Assembly (NCBI RefSeq): GCF_015694345.1
Contig: NZ_JADQDC010000016.1
Coordinates: forward strand, 1 to 64,000
Origin: Novosphingobium jiangmenense
Lineage (GTDB): Bacteria; Pseudomonadota; Alphaproteobacteria; Sphingomonadales; Sphingomonadaceae
DNA: 64,000 bases
Direction of reading: 5' to 3'
Of the stretch, positions 56,151-64,000 are shown in pieces (within the stretch, counting starts at the first letter, position 1; every line of letters begins with the position of its first letter). The notes beneath the pieces were generated by a model that was given only the letters and a program-made list of their open reading frames with translations, had not been told where the DNA came from and did not search any database. The translations under genes were made by a program, and so were the position numbers.

Positions 56151-58817
56151 ATGCGTACCATTTCACTTGTTTCCGCTCTTGCCCTGTCCGTTGCGACGGT
56201 TGCCGCGCCCGCCACGGCGCAGGCGCAGCTCAATCCCTCGGCCGCAGCAGGCGTCCACACCGACCTGCCCCGCGTCGCGCACCCCTCGCACTACACCATT
56301 GCGATCACCCCTGATGCCAAGGCGCTGACCTTCACCGGTACCTCCTCGGTCGATCTCGAAGTCACCGAAGCCACGCCCGCGCTGACGCTCCACGCGCTCG
56401 ACCTCAAGATCGCCAACGCCACGCTCACGCCGGAGGGCGGCGCCACCATGCCCGTCACCGTGACGATGGACGAGAAGAGCCAGACCGCGACCTTCACCGC
56501 CGCCGCACCGCTCAAGCCCGGCAAGTACCGCCTCGACACCAGCTATTCGGGGATCATCAACACCCAGGCCAACGGCCTCTTCGCGCTCGATTACCCGGAC
56601 AAGGTCACCGGCAAGGACGTGCGCGGCCTGTTCACCCAGTTCGAAGCGCCCGACGCCCGCCGCTTTGCCCCGATGTTCGACGAGCCGATCTACAAGGCCA
56701 CGTTCGATCTTTCCGCAGTCGTCCCCGCCACGCAGATGGCCGTCAGCAACATGCCGATCGCCAAGGAAGAGCCGCTCGCGGGCGGCATGAAGCGCGTCAC
56801 TTTCGGCACCAGCCCGAAGATGTCGTCCTACCTCCTGTTCTTCGGCCTAGGGGACTGGGAGCGCCTGACCAAGGAAGCCATGCCCGGCGTCCAGGCCGGC
56901 ATCGTCGCTCCCAAGGGCAGCGGCGAACAGGCCCGCTTCGCGCTTGACGAGCTTGCACCGCTGATCCCGTACTATTCGGAATACTTCGGCCAGCCCTACC
57001 CGCTGCCCAAGATCGACAACGTCGCCGCCCCCGGCCAGTCGCAGTTCTTCTCGGCCATGGAAAACTGGGGCGCGATCCTCACGTTCGAGCGCATCCTGCT
57101 CAACGATCCGGCGATCACCAGCGCTGCTGCCCGCCAGAACATCGTCACCACGCAGGCGCACGAAGTGGCGCACCAGTGGTTCGGCAACCTCGTGACGATG
57201 GCCTGGTGGGAAGACCTCTGGCTGAACGAGGGCTTTGCCAGCTGGATGGAAACCAAGGCAACCGCCCACTTCCACCCCGACTGGTTCCCGCTGCTCGAGC
57301 GCGTCAACGGGCGCGATGCGGCGATGGGCCTCGATGGCTTCAAGACCACGCACCCGATCGTGCAGGAGATCAAGACGGTCGACGAGACCAACCAGGCCTT
57401 CGATGCGATCACCTACCAGAAGGGCGAGGCGGTCATCTCGATGCTCGAGGCGTTCGCGGGCGAGAACGTCTGGCGCGACGGGTTGCGCGCCTACATGCGC
57501 GATCACAAGTTCGGCAACACCCGCTCGAAGGACCTGTGGCAGGCCATCGAGAAGGCGGGCGCCCCCGGCCTCACCGCCATCGCCACCGATTTCACCACGA
57601 AGCCCGGCATCCCGCTGGTCAAGGTGACCGGCATGACCTGCAAGAAGGGCATCGCCACGCTGAACCTCGAGCAGAGCGAATTCAGCGTTGACCGCAAGGA
57701 CGAAGTCGCCGCCAAGCCGCAGCAGTGGAGGGTGCCGCTGATCGTCTCGGCAGGCTCGGGCGAACCGGTCCGCACCATCCTCGATGGCGGCAAGGCAACG
57801 GTGACCGTCAACGGCTGCGGCCCGATCGTGATCAATGCGGGGCAGCTTGGCTACTACCGCTCGCTCTACACGCCGCAGATGCTCACCTCGCTCAAGAAGG
57901 CGATGCCGACGCTGCAGCCGGTCGACCAGATGGGCCTGATTGCCGACAACCTCGCACTCTCGGCCAGCGGCTACCAGCCCTACGGTCCTTCGTTCGACCT
58001 GCTCGCCGCGATCCCCGGCAATGCCAACCCGGTCGTGCTGTCCAACGCGTTCAATGATTTCGTCGGCGCGTGGCGCGTGCTCGACAAGGACCCGGCGGCG
58101 CAGAAGAAGCTCTATGGCAAGGTCGCCAGCACCTACAAGCCGCGCCTGATGGCGCTGGGCTTCGAGCCCAAGGCGGGCGAGCCGCTGCGCGATGCCGACT
58201 TGCGCTCGACGCTGATCGCCGGTTTCGGCACGATGGGCGATGCCGACGTCGTGGCTGAAGCGCGCCGCCGCTTCGCCATGCTCGCCAGCAATCCCAAGGC
58301 GCTCGACGGTCCGCTCAAGACGACCTGGCTGAACATCGTCGCCCGCAACGCCACCAAGGCCGATTGGGACGCGATCAAGGGCCTGGCCGCCGCCAGCAAC
58401 AGCGCGGTGGAACGCCAGTTCCTCTACACCTTGCTGGGTCGCCCCGCCGACGCCTCGCTGGCCAAGGCAGCGCGTGACCTTGCGCTGACGGACGCTCCGG
58501 GCAAGACCACCAGCGCGGCGATGATCGTCGCCTCGGCTGGCCTTCACCCGGACGAGACTTACGACTTCGCCCTCGCCAACCGCGCGCGGATCGAATCGCT
58601 GGTCGATGCCCAGAGCCGCGTGACCTTCATCGCAGGCCTCGGCTCGCAGTCGAACGATCCGGCGATGATCGAGAAGCTCAAGGCGTTCAAGGCCACCGTT
58701 CCCGCCGAAGCCTCGCGCCCGGTTGACCGCGTGATCGGCGTCCTGACCGAAAAGGCCCGCACCCGCCCACTGTTCGTCAAGGGCCTGACCGACTGGCAGA
58801 ACGCGAAGGGGAAGTAA
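56151..58817 (+). CDS. Exported M1-family aminopeptidase
   Basis: An 888-residue zinc metallopeptidase. The signal peptide (MRTISLVSALALSVATVAAPATAQAQ) is followed by an N-terminal beta domain. The catalytic domain has the GxMEN-type motif as SAMENWG and the zinc motif H337-E-x-x-H341 in HEVAHQWFGNLVTMAWWEDLWLNEGFASW with the third ligand E360. An ERAP/tricorn-like helical C-terminal domain follows. It trims N-terminal residues from peptides in the periplasm. The start is either ATG 56142 (2 nt from GGGGAG) or ATG 56151 (11 nt); I prefer the latter. It is monocistronic by appearance. Confidence 0.93.
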   Translation: MRTISLVSALALSVATVAAPATAQAQLNPSAAAGVHTDLPRVAHPSHYTIAITPDAKALTFTGTSSVDLEVTEATPALTLHALDLKIANATLTPEGGATMPVTVTMDEKSQTATFTAAAPLKPGKYRLDTSYSGIINTQANGLFALDYPDKVTGKDVRGLFTQFEAPDARRFAPMFDEPIYKATFDLSAVVPATQMAVSNMPIAKEEPLAGGMKRVTFGTSPKMSSYLLFFGLGDWERLTKEAMPGVQAGIVAPKGSGEQARFALDELAPLIPYYSEYFGQPYPLPKIDNVAAPGQSQFFSAMENWGAILTFERILLNDPAITSAAARQNIVTTQAHEVAHQWFGNLVTMAWWEDLWLNEGFASWMETKATAHFHPDWFPLLERVNGRDAAMGLDGFKTTHPIVQEIKTVDETNQAFDAITYQKGEAVISMLEAFAGENVWRDGLRAYMRDHKFGNTRSKDLWQAIEKAGAPGLTAIATDFTTKPGIPLVKVTGMTCKKGIATLNLEQSEFSVDRKDEVAAKPQQWRVPLIVSAGSGEPVRTILDGGKATVTVNGCGPIVINAGQLGYYRSLYTPQMLTSLKKAMPTLQPVDQMGLIADNLALSASGYQPYGPSFDLLAAIPGNANPVVLSNAFNDFVGAWRVLDKDPAAQKKLYGKVASTYKPRLMALGFEPKAGEPLRDADLRSTLIAGFGTMGDADVVAEARRRFAMLASNPKALDGPLKTTWLNIVARNATKADWDAIKGLAAASNSAVERQFLYTLLGRPADASLAKAARDLALTDAPGKTTSAAMIVASAGLHPDETYDFALANRARIESLVDAQSRVTFIAGLGSQSNDPAMIEKLKAFKATVPAEASRPVDRVIGVLTEKARTRPLFVKGLTDWQNAKGK

Positions 58818-58838
58818 GGCCCAACGCCAACTCATCTC

Positions 58839-58977
58839 CCCCTCCCCGGCGGGGAGGGGCGCCCTCGTCTACTCCCCTCCCCGGCGGGGAGGGGTTGGGG
58901 GTGGGCGAGCGAGGCAAAGCCGAGCGTCCACATTCGCCGTGGCACACCCCCACCCGACCTCCCCCTCAAGGGGGAGG
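58839..58977. repeat. Cluster of C-rich/G-rich palindromes after the M1 aminopeptidase
   Basis: The 21-bp palindrome CCCCTCCCCGGCGGGGAGGGG occurs twice (58839-58859 and 58874-58894), and a related CCTCCCCCT/AGGGGGAGG unit lies at 58958-58977. No gene is seen in 58818-59127. The units resemble those at 1603-1662 and 36223-36242. Confidence 0.7.
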
Positions 58978-59077
58978 GGCGTTATGAGTCGCAATCATGG
59001 CGGCTAGGTACAAACCGCCCCGGATTGCTTCTCCGCCTGTGGTTGGCCATGACAACCGCCTCCATAACCGCACCATT

Positions 59078-59109
59078 CCCGTCACCCCGGGCTTGACCCG
59101 GGGTCCCGC
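59078..59109. repeat. Left 32-bp inverted-repeat arm of the GIY-YIG cassette
   Basis: It starts CCGTCACCCCGGGCTTGACC and ends GTCCCGCT. It contains its own 8-bp stem. Confidence 0.85.
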
Positions 59110-59127
59110 TTCCCCCCTCCTCACGCC

Positions 59128-59445
59128 ATGGACAAGGAAAGGCTCGGCGGCTGGGTCTACATCATGGCCGACCGCTACCGAGGCGCGATGTATGTCGGCG
59201 TGACCTCGCACCTTGCCGCCCGCATCCACCAGCACCGCAACGACAGGGGTTCTGACTTCTGCGCCCGCTATGGTCTGAAACGACTCGTCTGGGCCGAGCG
59301 AGGCGACCGCATCGAGGACTGCATTGCACATGAAAAGCGCCTGAAGCGCTGGCGCAGGGCGTTCAAGTTCGACCTGATCGAACGGGGCAATCCTGACTGG
59401 CTCGACCTCTACGATGTGATCATTGGGGTGAGTGCGACCCAATAG
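59128..59445 (+). CDS. GIY-YIG nuclease superfamily protein
   Basis: A 105-residue single-domain nuclease of the small UvrC/YhbQ-like type. GIY-YIG appears as VYIMADR...AMYVGVTSHL (about 10-27), followed by the catalytic Arg in ARIHQHRND (about 31-39). Then come the RLVWAERGDRIEDCIAHEKRLKRWRRAFKFDLIE segment with the metal-binding Glu (AHEKRLK), and NPDWLDLY, a signature of the family. The central Y-x-Y pattern is kept as Y-I/Y-V. No DNA-binding domain is attached. It is bounded by 32-bp inverted repeats and its stop lies in the right arm. Confidence 0.92.
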   Translation: MDKERLGGWVYIMADRYRGAMYVGVTSHLAARIHQHRNDRGSDFCARYGLKRLVWAERGDRIEDCIAHEKRLKRWRRAFKFDLIERGNPDWLDLYDVIIGVSATQ

Positions 59446-59475
59446 CGGGACCCCGGGTCAAGCCCGGGGTGACGG
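59444..59475. repeat. Right 32-bp inverted-repeat arm of the GIY-YIG cassette
   Basis: The exact reverse complement of 59078-59109. The TAG stop of the nuclease gene overlaps its first two bases, and a GTTTTT run just beyond (59479-59484) could make it a terminator. Confidence 0.85.
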
Positions 59476-59533
59476 CGGGTTTTTGGATTGGGTTAAAACC
59501 GCTTAGATGACGAGTTTTGGCGGGAAGGAGCTG

Positions 59534-59998
59534 TTAGAATTCGGGCTTGAACGAAGGATTGACCCACACTCGCTTTACCTGACTCGGCGCGAGCTTAACC
59601 TTTGTCATATCGCAAGGCGTTAACTTGGCGACAAAGCCGGGTACATCGCTGGCCACTACCTCGTCCTGACCCTCGATTTCGTGATCCCAGAAGCAAACCG
59701 ATCCGGATCGTGGCTCCACATAAAAGTAGTTTCCGCAATTATCCTCAGCGAAAGGAATGACGCCAGACGGAAAGCCATCGATCTGCTCGCCCAGCTCCGG
59801 CGCTTCCTTCACCGGGATAAAACGGGAGACCGCTACTTCATTGTAACTCGTAACAAGCACATTCTCTTGTGGTTCTGCGCCATCATGATCTCGAACAAAA
59901 TCAATATATGCCGCAGGCAACTTTTGGCCCAACCAGCTTTCTAACTCGCTGATGGTTTCTGCGGACGGTGAAGGCATCTTGGAGATGTATGCTGTCAT
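59534..59998 (-). CDS. SMI1/KNR4 (SUKH) family immunity-type protein
   Basis: A 154-residue SUKH-fold protein. The opening is ETISELESWLGQKLPAAYIDFVRDHDGAEP (about 15-44), followed by VSRFIPVKEAPELGEQIDG, VIPFAEDNCGNYFYVEPRSGSVCFWDHEIE and VVASDVPGFVAKL. In bacteria this fold is the commonest immunity protein of polymorphic toxin systems. No toxin gene is adjacent, so it is an orphan immunity gene or plays another role. The region is less GC-rich than average. The ATG at 59996-59998 is assumed; MPSPSAE at residue 8 is an alternative. Confidence 0.88.
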   Translation of the reverse strand: MTAYISKMPSPSAETISELESWLGQKLPAAYIDFVRDHDGAEPQENVLVTSYNEVAVSRFIPVKEAPELGEQIDGFPSGVIPFAEDNCGNYFYVEPRSGSVCFWDHEIEGQDEVVASDVPGFVAKLTPCDMTKVKLAPSQVKRVWVNPSFKPEF

Positions 59999-60161
59999 AG
60001 CCCAACCTTTCGATTACATATTCGCAAGCCAAGCTGACATCCGAAATGGCGTCGTATCCGGAAAGTCCACTTTCAGCACAAGTTGGCGGATAGCTTACGA
60101 CCCATGCCAAGGCTGAGATATCCACGCAGTTCAGCTTTGGAGCCTAGCGGCAGCCCAAGCC
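59999..60161. other. Short stretch with no confident gene
   Basis: A 74-codon minus-strand frame (59901-60125) overlaps the start of the SUKH gene by about 98 bases. It begins MDISALAWVVSYPP and has no RBS or recognisable domain. It could be the remnant of a lost neighbour, such as the tail of a toxin gene. I do not call it a gene. Confidence 0.3.
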
Positions 60162-61736
60162 CTACCGCAACAACCCACCCAAAATCCCCCGCGCAAAGCG
60201 GCCAAGTGCCTCCCCGCCGATAGACGTCGCGATCGAACCGACCACTGCCGTCACGCCCGAAGCCACCGGCGCCGCGCGGGATTTCTTGCCGGTGATGCTG
60301 GCGGCGATCACTGCGCCTGCGGACGAGGCCACCGCGCCAGCCGCCGCCTTGCCGGCCTTCTCCCACATCGACGTCGTCCGGCGCGGGGCGGCGCGTTGGG
60401 CTGCCTCGCCCTGTTCCTCCACCTGCTGCGCCGCTGCAGCTGCATCGGCGGCCTTCTGCGCCAGGACTTCGGCGGCGGATTCGCGGTTTACCGCCGTATC
60501 GTACTTGCCATCGAAGGGGCTGACCGACTGGATCACCGCGCGCTCCTTCGGGGTCAGTGGCCCGAGGCGTGAGCGCGGCGGGGCGATCAGCGTGCGCTGG
60601 ACGACCGAAGGCGCGCCGTCGTCGTCCAGCGTCGAGACCAGCGCCTCGCCCACCTTCAGTTCGGTGATGACCGTTTCGACATCGAGGTCCTTGTTGATGC
60701 GGAAGGTCTCGGCGGCGGCGCGGATCGCCTTCTGGTCTCGCGGGGTGAACGCCCGCAGCGCGTGCTGCACGCGGTTGCCAAGCTGGCCCGCGATCTTCTC
60801 CGGAATGTCGATCGGGTTCTGCGTGACGAAAAAGACGCCGACGCCCTTCGAGCGGATCAGGCGCACCACCTGCTCCACCTTCTCCATCAGCGCCTGCGGG
60901 GCATCGTCGAACAGGAGGTGCGCCTCGTCGAAGAAGAACACCAGGCACGGCTTTTCCGGATCGCCCACTTCGGGCAGCGCCTCGAACAGTTCGGACAGCA
61001 GCCACAGCAGGAACGTGGCGTAGAGCTTGGGGCTCTGCATCAGCTTGTCGGCGGCGAGCACGTTGACCATGCCCCGGCCCTGCTCGTCCACTTTCAGGAA
61101 ATCGTTCACCTCGAACGCCGGTTCGCCGAAGAAGCGGTCCGCGCCCTGGCTTTCGAAGGCGAGCAACTGCCGCTGGATCGTGCCGACGCTGGCCTTGGAA
61201 ACATTGCCATAGCGCGTGGCGAGCGCGCTGGCGTTTTCCGCGCAGGCGACCAACACCGATTGCAGATCGGGCAGGTCGATCAGCAGCAGTCCGTTGTCAT
61301 CGGCATAGCGGAACGCGATGTTGAGCACGCCTTCCTGCGTCTCGTTCAGCCCCATCAGGCGCGAGAGCAGCAGCGGCCCCATCTCGGAAATCGTCGTGCG
61401 GATCGGGTGCCCACTCTCGCCATAAAGGTCCCAGAACACCGCAGGATTGTCGGAATAGGCGTAGTCCTCGATGCCCAATTCCTTGGCGCGCGATTCGAGG
61501 CTGGCGGCGTGCTTGAAGGTCGGGCTGCCGGGCATGGCGATGCCCGCAAGGTCGCCTTTCACGTCGGCCATGAACACGGGTACGCCGCGCATCGAGAACT
61601 GTTCGGCGATGCCCTGCAGCGTCACCGTCTTGCCGGTCCCGGTCGCGCCCGCGATCAGGCCGTGACGGTTGGCGCGGCCAAGGCGCAGCACCTGCCGTTC
61701 GCCGTTGGAGCCAAGGCCGAGGTAGATATCGTCCAT
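60162..61736 (-). CDS. HerA-like helicase/ATPase (DUF853, YjgR type)
   Basis: A 524-residue ASCE ATPase. The Walker A motif is GATGTGKT (about 30-37), Walker B is CLVFFFDEAHLLFDD, and sensor/arginine-finger regions lie in GVGVFFVTQNPIDIPEKIAGQLGNRVQHALRAFTPRDQKAIRAAAETF. The C-terminal 110 residues are Ala-rich with a hydrophobic stretch (SSAGAVIAASITG, VTAVVGSIATSIGG) that may attach it to the membrane. HerA-type proteins are hexameric DNA translocases, but the DUF853 branch has no settled role. The start ATG 61734-61736 follows GAGG at 8 nt. Confidence 0.9.
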   Translation of the reverse strand: MDDIYLGLGSNGERQVLRLGRANRHGLIAGATGTGKTVTLQGIAEQFSMRGVPVFMADVKGDLAGIAMPGSPTFKHAASLESRAKELGIEDYAYSDNPAVFWDLYGESGHPIRTTISEMGPLLLSRLMGLNETQEGVLNIAFRYADDNGLLLIDLPDLQSVLVACAENASALATRYGNVSKASVGTIQRQLLAFESQGADRFFGEPAFEVNDFLKVDEQGRGMVNVLAADKLMQSPKLYATFLLWLLSELFEALPEVGDPEKPCLVFFFDEAHLLFDDAPQALMEKVEQVVRLIRSKGVGVFFVTQNPIDIPEKIAGQLGNRVQHALRAFTPRDQKAIRAAAETFRINKDLDVETVITELKVGEALVSTLDDDGAPSVVQRTLIAPPRSRLGPLTPKERAVIQSVSPFDGKYDTAVNRESAAEVLAQKAADAAAAAQQVEEQGEAAQRAAPRRTTSMWEKAGKAAAGAVASSAGAVIAASITGKKSRAAPVASGVTAVVGSIATSIGGEALGRFARGILGGLLR

Positions 61737-61837
61737 GCACAGCACCTCTTCGATTTGGCCGGAGACTATGCCGCGACCGCGCGCCTTGCGAGGGGTTTTT
61801 GCATCCGGAGCGGTGAACGGCTAGAGCGCCCCAACCA

Positions 61838-63607
61838 ATGACCCGCGCCCCGTTCATCCTGCTCGACGACGCCCGCACCGAAGGCGCCAGCGACGCACGC
61901 CTCTATGAGGACGTGCTTGAGCTCGTCGTCGCGCGCCGGGCGGATGAGGTGGAAGCGGCGCTGGCGCAGATCGCCGCCACACCGGGCAACTGGGCGGGCT
62001 ACCTCGCTTATGAGGCAGGCCTCGCCCTCGAACCGCGCCTCGCCCCGCTGGCCGCAGAGCGCACCGGCGCGGCAGGCCCGCTGGTGTGGTTCGCCCGCTT
62101 CGGCAAGGTCACCCGCATGGCCAGCGCCGAAGTCGAACGCTGGCTCGCCGCAAGTGCCGAGGGGACGGGCAGGCTCGGCCCGATGGGCGCGGCGATATCC
62201 TCGGGCGGCTACGCCAAGGCCTTCGATCTCGTTCAGGAAGCCATCCGCGCGGGCGACATCTATCAGGCCAACCTCACCTTCCCCCTTGCCGGCACCTGGG
62301 ACGGCGATCCCCTCGCAATATACGCCGACGTCCGCCGCGACGCCCGCGCAGGGTATGGCGGCGTGATCTGGGATGGCGCGCACTGGCACCTCTCGTTCTC
62401 GCCCGAACTCTTCTTCAAGCTCGCGAACGGCGAAGCCCGCGTCCGCCCGATGAAGGGCACGGCTCCACGCGGAGCTACGCCGGAAGAGGACGCGCGGTTC
62501 AAGGCGGACCTTTCCGCCAGCGTAAAGGACCGCGCCGAAAATCTGATGATCGTCGACCTGATGCGCAACGACCTGTCGCGCGTTTCGCGCCCCGGTTCGG
62601 TGCGCGTCGAAGCTCCGTTTGCCATCGAGAGTTACCCGACAGTTCACCAGATGGTCACGACAGTTCGGGCAGAGTTGGATTCCGGACAGGACGTCCGCAG
62701 CCTGCTCCGCGCGATCTTCCCCTGCGGCTCGATCACCGGCGCGCCCAAGATCCGCGCGATGGAGATCATCCATGAGGCAGAGCGCGACGCGCGCGGGCTC
62801 TATTGCGGCTCGATCGGACGCATAGACCCCTCTGGCGATGCCGCGTTCAATGTGGCAATCCGCACGGTGCGCCTGTCGCCGGATGGTCGCGCCGTGATGG
62901 GCGTGGGCTCGGCCGTGGTTGCCGATTCCGCGATGATCGGCGAATGGCGCGAATGCGTGGTGAAGGGGAATTTCTTGCGCTTGTCTGCCGGCCATGCCGA
63001 CCTGATCGAAACGATGGCCTTCGATCCCGCCAAGGGCATCGAACTGCTTGAACTGCACCTCGAACGCATGAAGGCGAGCGCGCTGGCGCTGGGCTTCAGC
63101 TTCGATCGCCACGCCGTGCGCAATGCCATTCACGCGCTGTGCTTCGATCTCGATGCGCCCTCGAAAGTGCGCCTCGTCGTCTCGAAGGGCGGCGCCCACG
63201 CGCTTGACGCTTCGTCCATGCCCGCGCCGCTGGACAGCCTGACCTGCGCAGTGCTGCCGCTGCCCGTTTCCGACGGCGACTGGCGCCTGCGCCACAAGAC
63301 CACCGACCGCGGCTTCTACGAAGCCGGCCTTGCCGCCGCGAAGAAGGCAGGCGCGGGCGAAGCGCTGTTCCTGCGCGACGATGGCCTGATCACCGAAGGC
63401 ACTTTCACCAACCTCTTCGTCGAGCGCGACGGCAAGCTCCTCACCCCCCGCGCCGACCTCGGCCTGCTGCCGGGCGTGCTGCGCCGTTCGCTGATCGAGG
63501 CCGGACGGGCTGAAGAGGCAGACCTGACGCTCGACGACCTCGCGGGCGGCTTCCTTGTCGGCAACGCCCTGCGCGGGCTGATCCCGGCGCGCCTGCTCGG
63601 CTCCTGA
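61838..63607 (+). CDS. Aminodeoxychorismate synthase component I fused to aminodeoxychorismate lyase
   Basis: A 589-residue PabB-PabC fusion for p-aminobenzoate (folate) synthesis. Residues about 1-335 are the chorismate-binding PabB part, with the covalent-intermediate Lys K206 in RPMKGTAPRG, SFSPELFF, MIVDLMRNDLSR, and FPCGSITGAPKIRAMEII. Residues about 345-589 are a class IV PLP lyase (PabC; FDPAKGIELLELHLERM, DRGFYEAGLAAAKKAGAGEALFLRDDGLITEGTFTNLFV). Such fusions are common in alphaproteobacteria. A separate glutamine amidotransferase (PabA) is not in the window. The aminotransferase gene follows after 5 bp. Confidence 0.94.
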   Translation: MTRAPFILLDDARTEGASDARLYEDVLELVVARRADEVEAALAQIAATPGNWAGYLAYEAGLALEPRLAPLAAERTGAAGPLVWFARFGKVTRMASAEVERWLAASAEGTGRLGPMGAAISSGGYAKAFDLVQEAIRAGDIYQANLTFPLAGTWDGDPLAIYADVRRDARAGYGGVIWDGAHWHLSFSPELFFKLANGEARVRPMKGTAPRGATPEEDARFKADLSASVKDRAENLMIVDLMRNDLSRVSRPGSVRVEAPFAIESYPTVHQMVTTVRAELDSGQDVRSLLRAIFPCGSITGAPKIRAMEIIHEAERDARGLYCGSIGRIDPSGDAAFNVAIRTVRLSPDGRAVMGVGSAVVADSAMIGEWRECVVKGNFLRLSAGHADLIETMAFDPAKGIELLELHLERMKASALALGFSFDRHAVRNAIHALCFDLDAPSKVRLVVSKGGAHALDASSMPAPLDSLTCAVLPLPVSDGDWRLRHKTTDRGFYEAGLAAAKKAGAGEALFLRDDGLITEGTFTNLFVERDGKLLTPRADLGLLPGVLRRSLIEAGRAEEADLTLDDLAGGFLVGNALRGLIPARLLGS

Positions 63608-63612
63608 AACCC

Positions 63613-64000
63613 ATGACGCAGTTATCAAAAGCCCTCGCGCGGATCGCGCCATCGCAGACCACCGCGATCACCGACCGCGCCATCCAGCTGCGTGCCGAAG
63701 GCCGCGACGTGATCTCGCTGTCGGTGGGCGAACCCGACTTCGCCACCCCGGCGCACGTGGTGCAGGCCGCGAAGGACGCGCTCGACGCAGGCGATACCAA
63801 GTACACCGCCGTCGTCGGCACGCAGCGGTTGCGGGAAGCGGCAGCGCTGCACTTCAGGCGCGATCTCGGCATCGACGTGCCGCCTTCGCAGGTGATCGTC
63901 AGCGCGGGCGGCAAGCAGGCGATCTTCCACGCCCTGCTCGCCACGCTCGATCCGGGCGACGAAGTGCTGATCCCGTCACCATGGTGGGTGAGCTATCCCG
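63613..64000 (+). CDS. Pyridoxal-phosphate aminotransferase, class I (aspartate/aromatic type), truncated by the window edge
   Basis: The first 129 residues are visible, from ATG 63613, 5 bp after the pabBC stop. They read MTQLSKALARIAPSQTTAIT...VISLSVGEPDFATPAHVVQAAKDAL, then TKYTAVVGTQRLREAAALHF and VSAGGKQAIFHALLATLDPGDEVLIPSPWWVSYP. This is the N-terminal half of a fold-type I aspartate aminotransferase of the I-gamma subgroup, common in alphaproteobacteria. The PLP lysine lies beyond the window. It is likely cotranscribed with pabBC. Confidence 0.93.
   Translation, partial: MTQLSKALARIAPSQTTAITDRAIQLRAEGRDVISLSVGEPDFATPAHVVQAAKDALDAGDTKYTAVVGTQRLREAAALHFRRDLGIDVPPSQVIVSAGGKQAIFHALLATLDPGDEVLIPSPWWVSYP

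Larger units (their letters stand above)
59078..59475 (+). mobile_element. 398-bp cassette: GIY-YIG gene bounded by 32-bp perfect inverted repeats
   Basis: The left arm (59078-59109) and right arm (59444-59475) are exact reverse complements over 32 bp. Each arm is itself a hairpin (ACCCCGGG-loop-CCCGGGGT, loop CTTGA or TCAAG). The only gene inside is the GIY-YIG nuclease, whose TAG stop falls in the right arm. This looks like a minimal mobile or repeat-linked unit. No target-site duplication is obvious. Confidence 0.55.

Noticed and set aside
59901..60125. 74-codon frame upstream of the SUKH gene as a toxin gene
   Set aside because: It overlaps the SUKH start by about 98 bases, has no RBS, no recognisable toxin domain, and is too short.
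1..64000. CRISPR array, tRNA or rRNA genes
   Set aside because: No series of evenly spaced direct repeats was seen, and no tRNA-like or rRNA segment was recognised; the only 16S-like match (3072-3085) is a Shine-Dalgarno complement.

Overview
The window is high-GC (visibly about 65%) chromosomal DNA of an alphaproteobacterium. The best guess is a sphingomonad close to Novosphingobium. This rests on gene content and on small REP-like palindromes typical of that order; no rRNA or other taxonomic marker lies in the window. Most of the sequence is dense, mostly vertical housekeeping DNA. A few patches are accessory: the left edge, about 28.3-28.8 kb, 37.5-38.3 kb and 58.8-60.1 kb.

Layout. At 0-1.7 kb the left edge holds what looks like the first codons of an IS110-type transposase, a 30-bp perfect palindrome, a membrane protein and a gene-free stretch with a promoter/terminator pair that may make an unidentified structured RNA. 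At 1.7-8.6 kb are ilvE, two tiny ORFs with a maximal Shine-Dalgarno, a lipoprotein divergent from tlyA, tspO, a UbiK-like gene, an HWE-type PAS histidine kinase and metZ. At 8.7-11.8 kb a PMT-like (GT39) mannosyltransferase faces a GT2-GtrA fusion and a YjdF protein. At 11.8-20 kb are leuB, recO, apaG, a LysR regulator, a GGDEF-EAL protein, a Bcr/CflA-type exporter, a 54-aa protein and dinB. At 19.7-28.1 kb are a Nudix hydrolase, a P450, an acyl-CoA synthetase, a fasciclin lipoprotein, a low-complexity secreted protein, a spermidine-synthase-like protein, an OprO/P porin and an HSD17B4-like SDR. At 28.8-37.5 kb is amino-acid biosynthesis: a siroheme-synthase-like protein, lysA, an LptM-like lipoprotein, argH (head to head with a TlpA-like lipoprotein), serC, serA and hisZ.

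From 37.5 to 58.8 kb come an AT-richer orphan, an alpha/beta hydrolase, a ZnuD-like TonB receptor with a Zur-box-like operator, and a compact mannose operon (GT4-toroid fusion, GH130, manC, manA). Then follow tonB, a thioesterase, oligopeptidase B, aminopeptidase P, a VOC protein behind a hairpin that contains its RBS, an EF-hand protein with an OmpR/EnvZ-type pair, and an M1 aminopeptidase. The last 5 kb holds palindromic repeats, a GIY-YIG nuclease gene flanked by 32-bp inverted repeats, an orphan SUKH immunity-type gene, a HerA-like ATPase, a pabB-pabC fusion and a truncated aminotransferase.

The most unusual items are the GIY-YIG/inverted-repeat cassette (59,078-59,475), the unidentified RNA unit (1,011-1,315), the tiny ORFs with a 14-nt Shine-Dalgarno (about 2,995-3,170), the RBS-containing hairpin (52,630-52,661), the Zur-type box before the TonB receptor, and the GT4-toroid/GH130/manCA operon.
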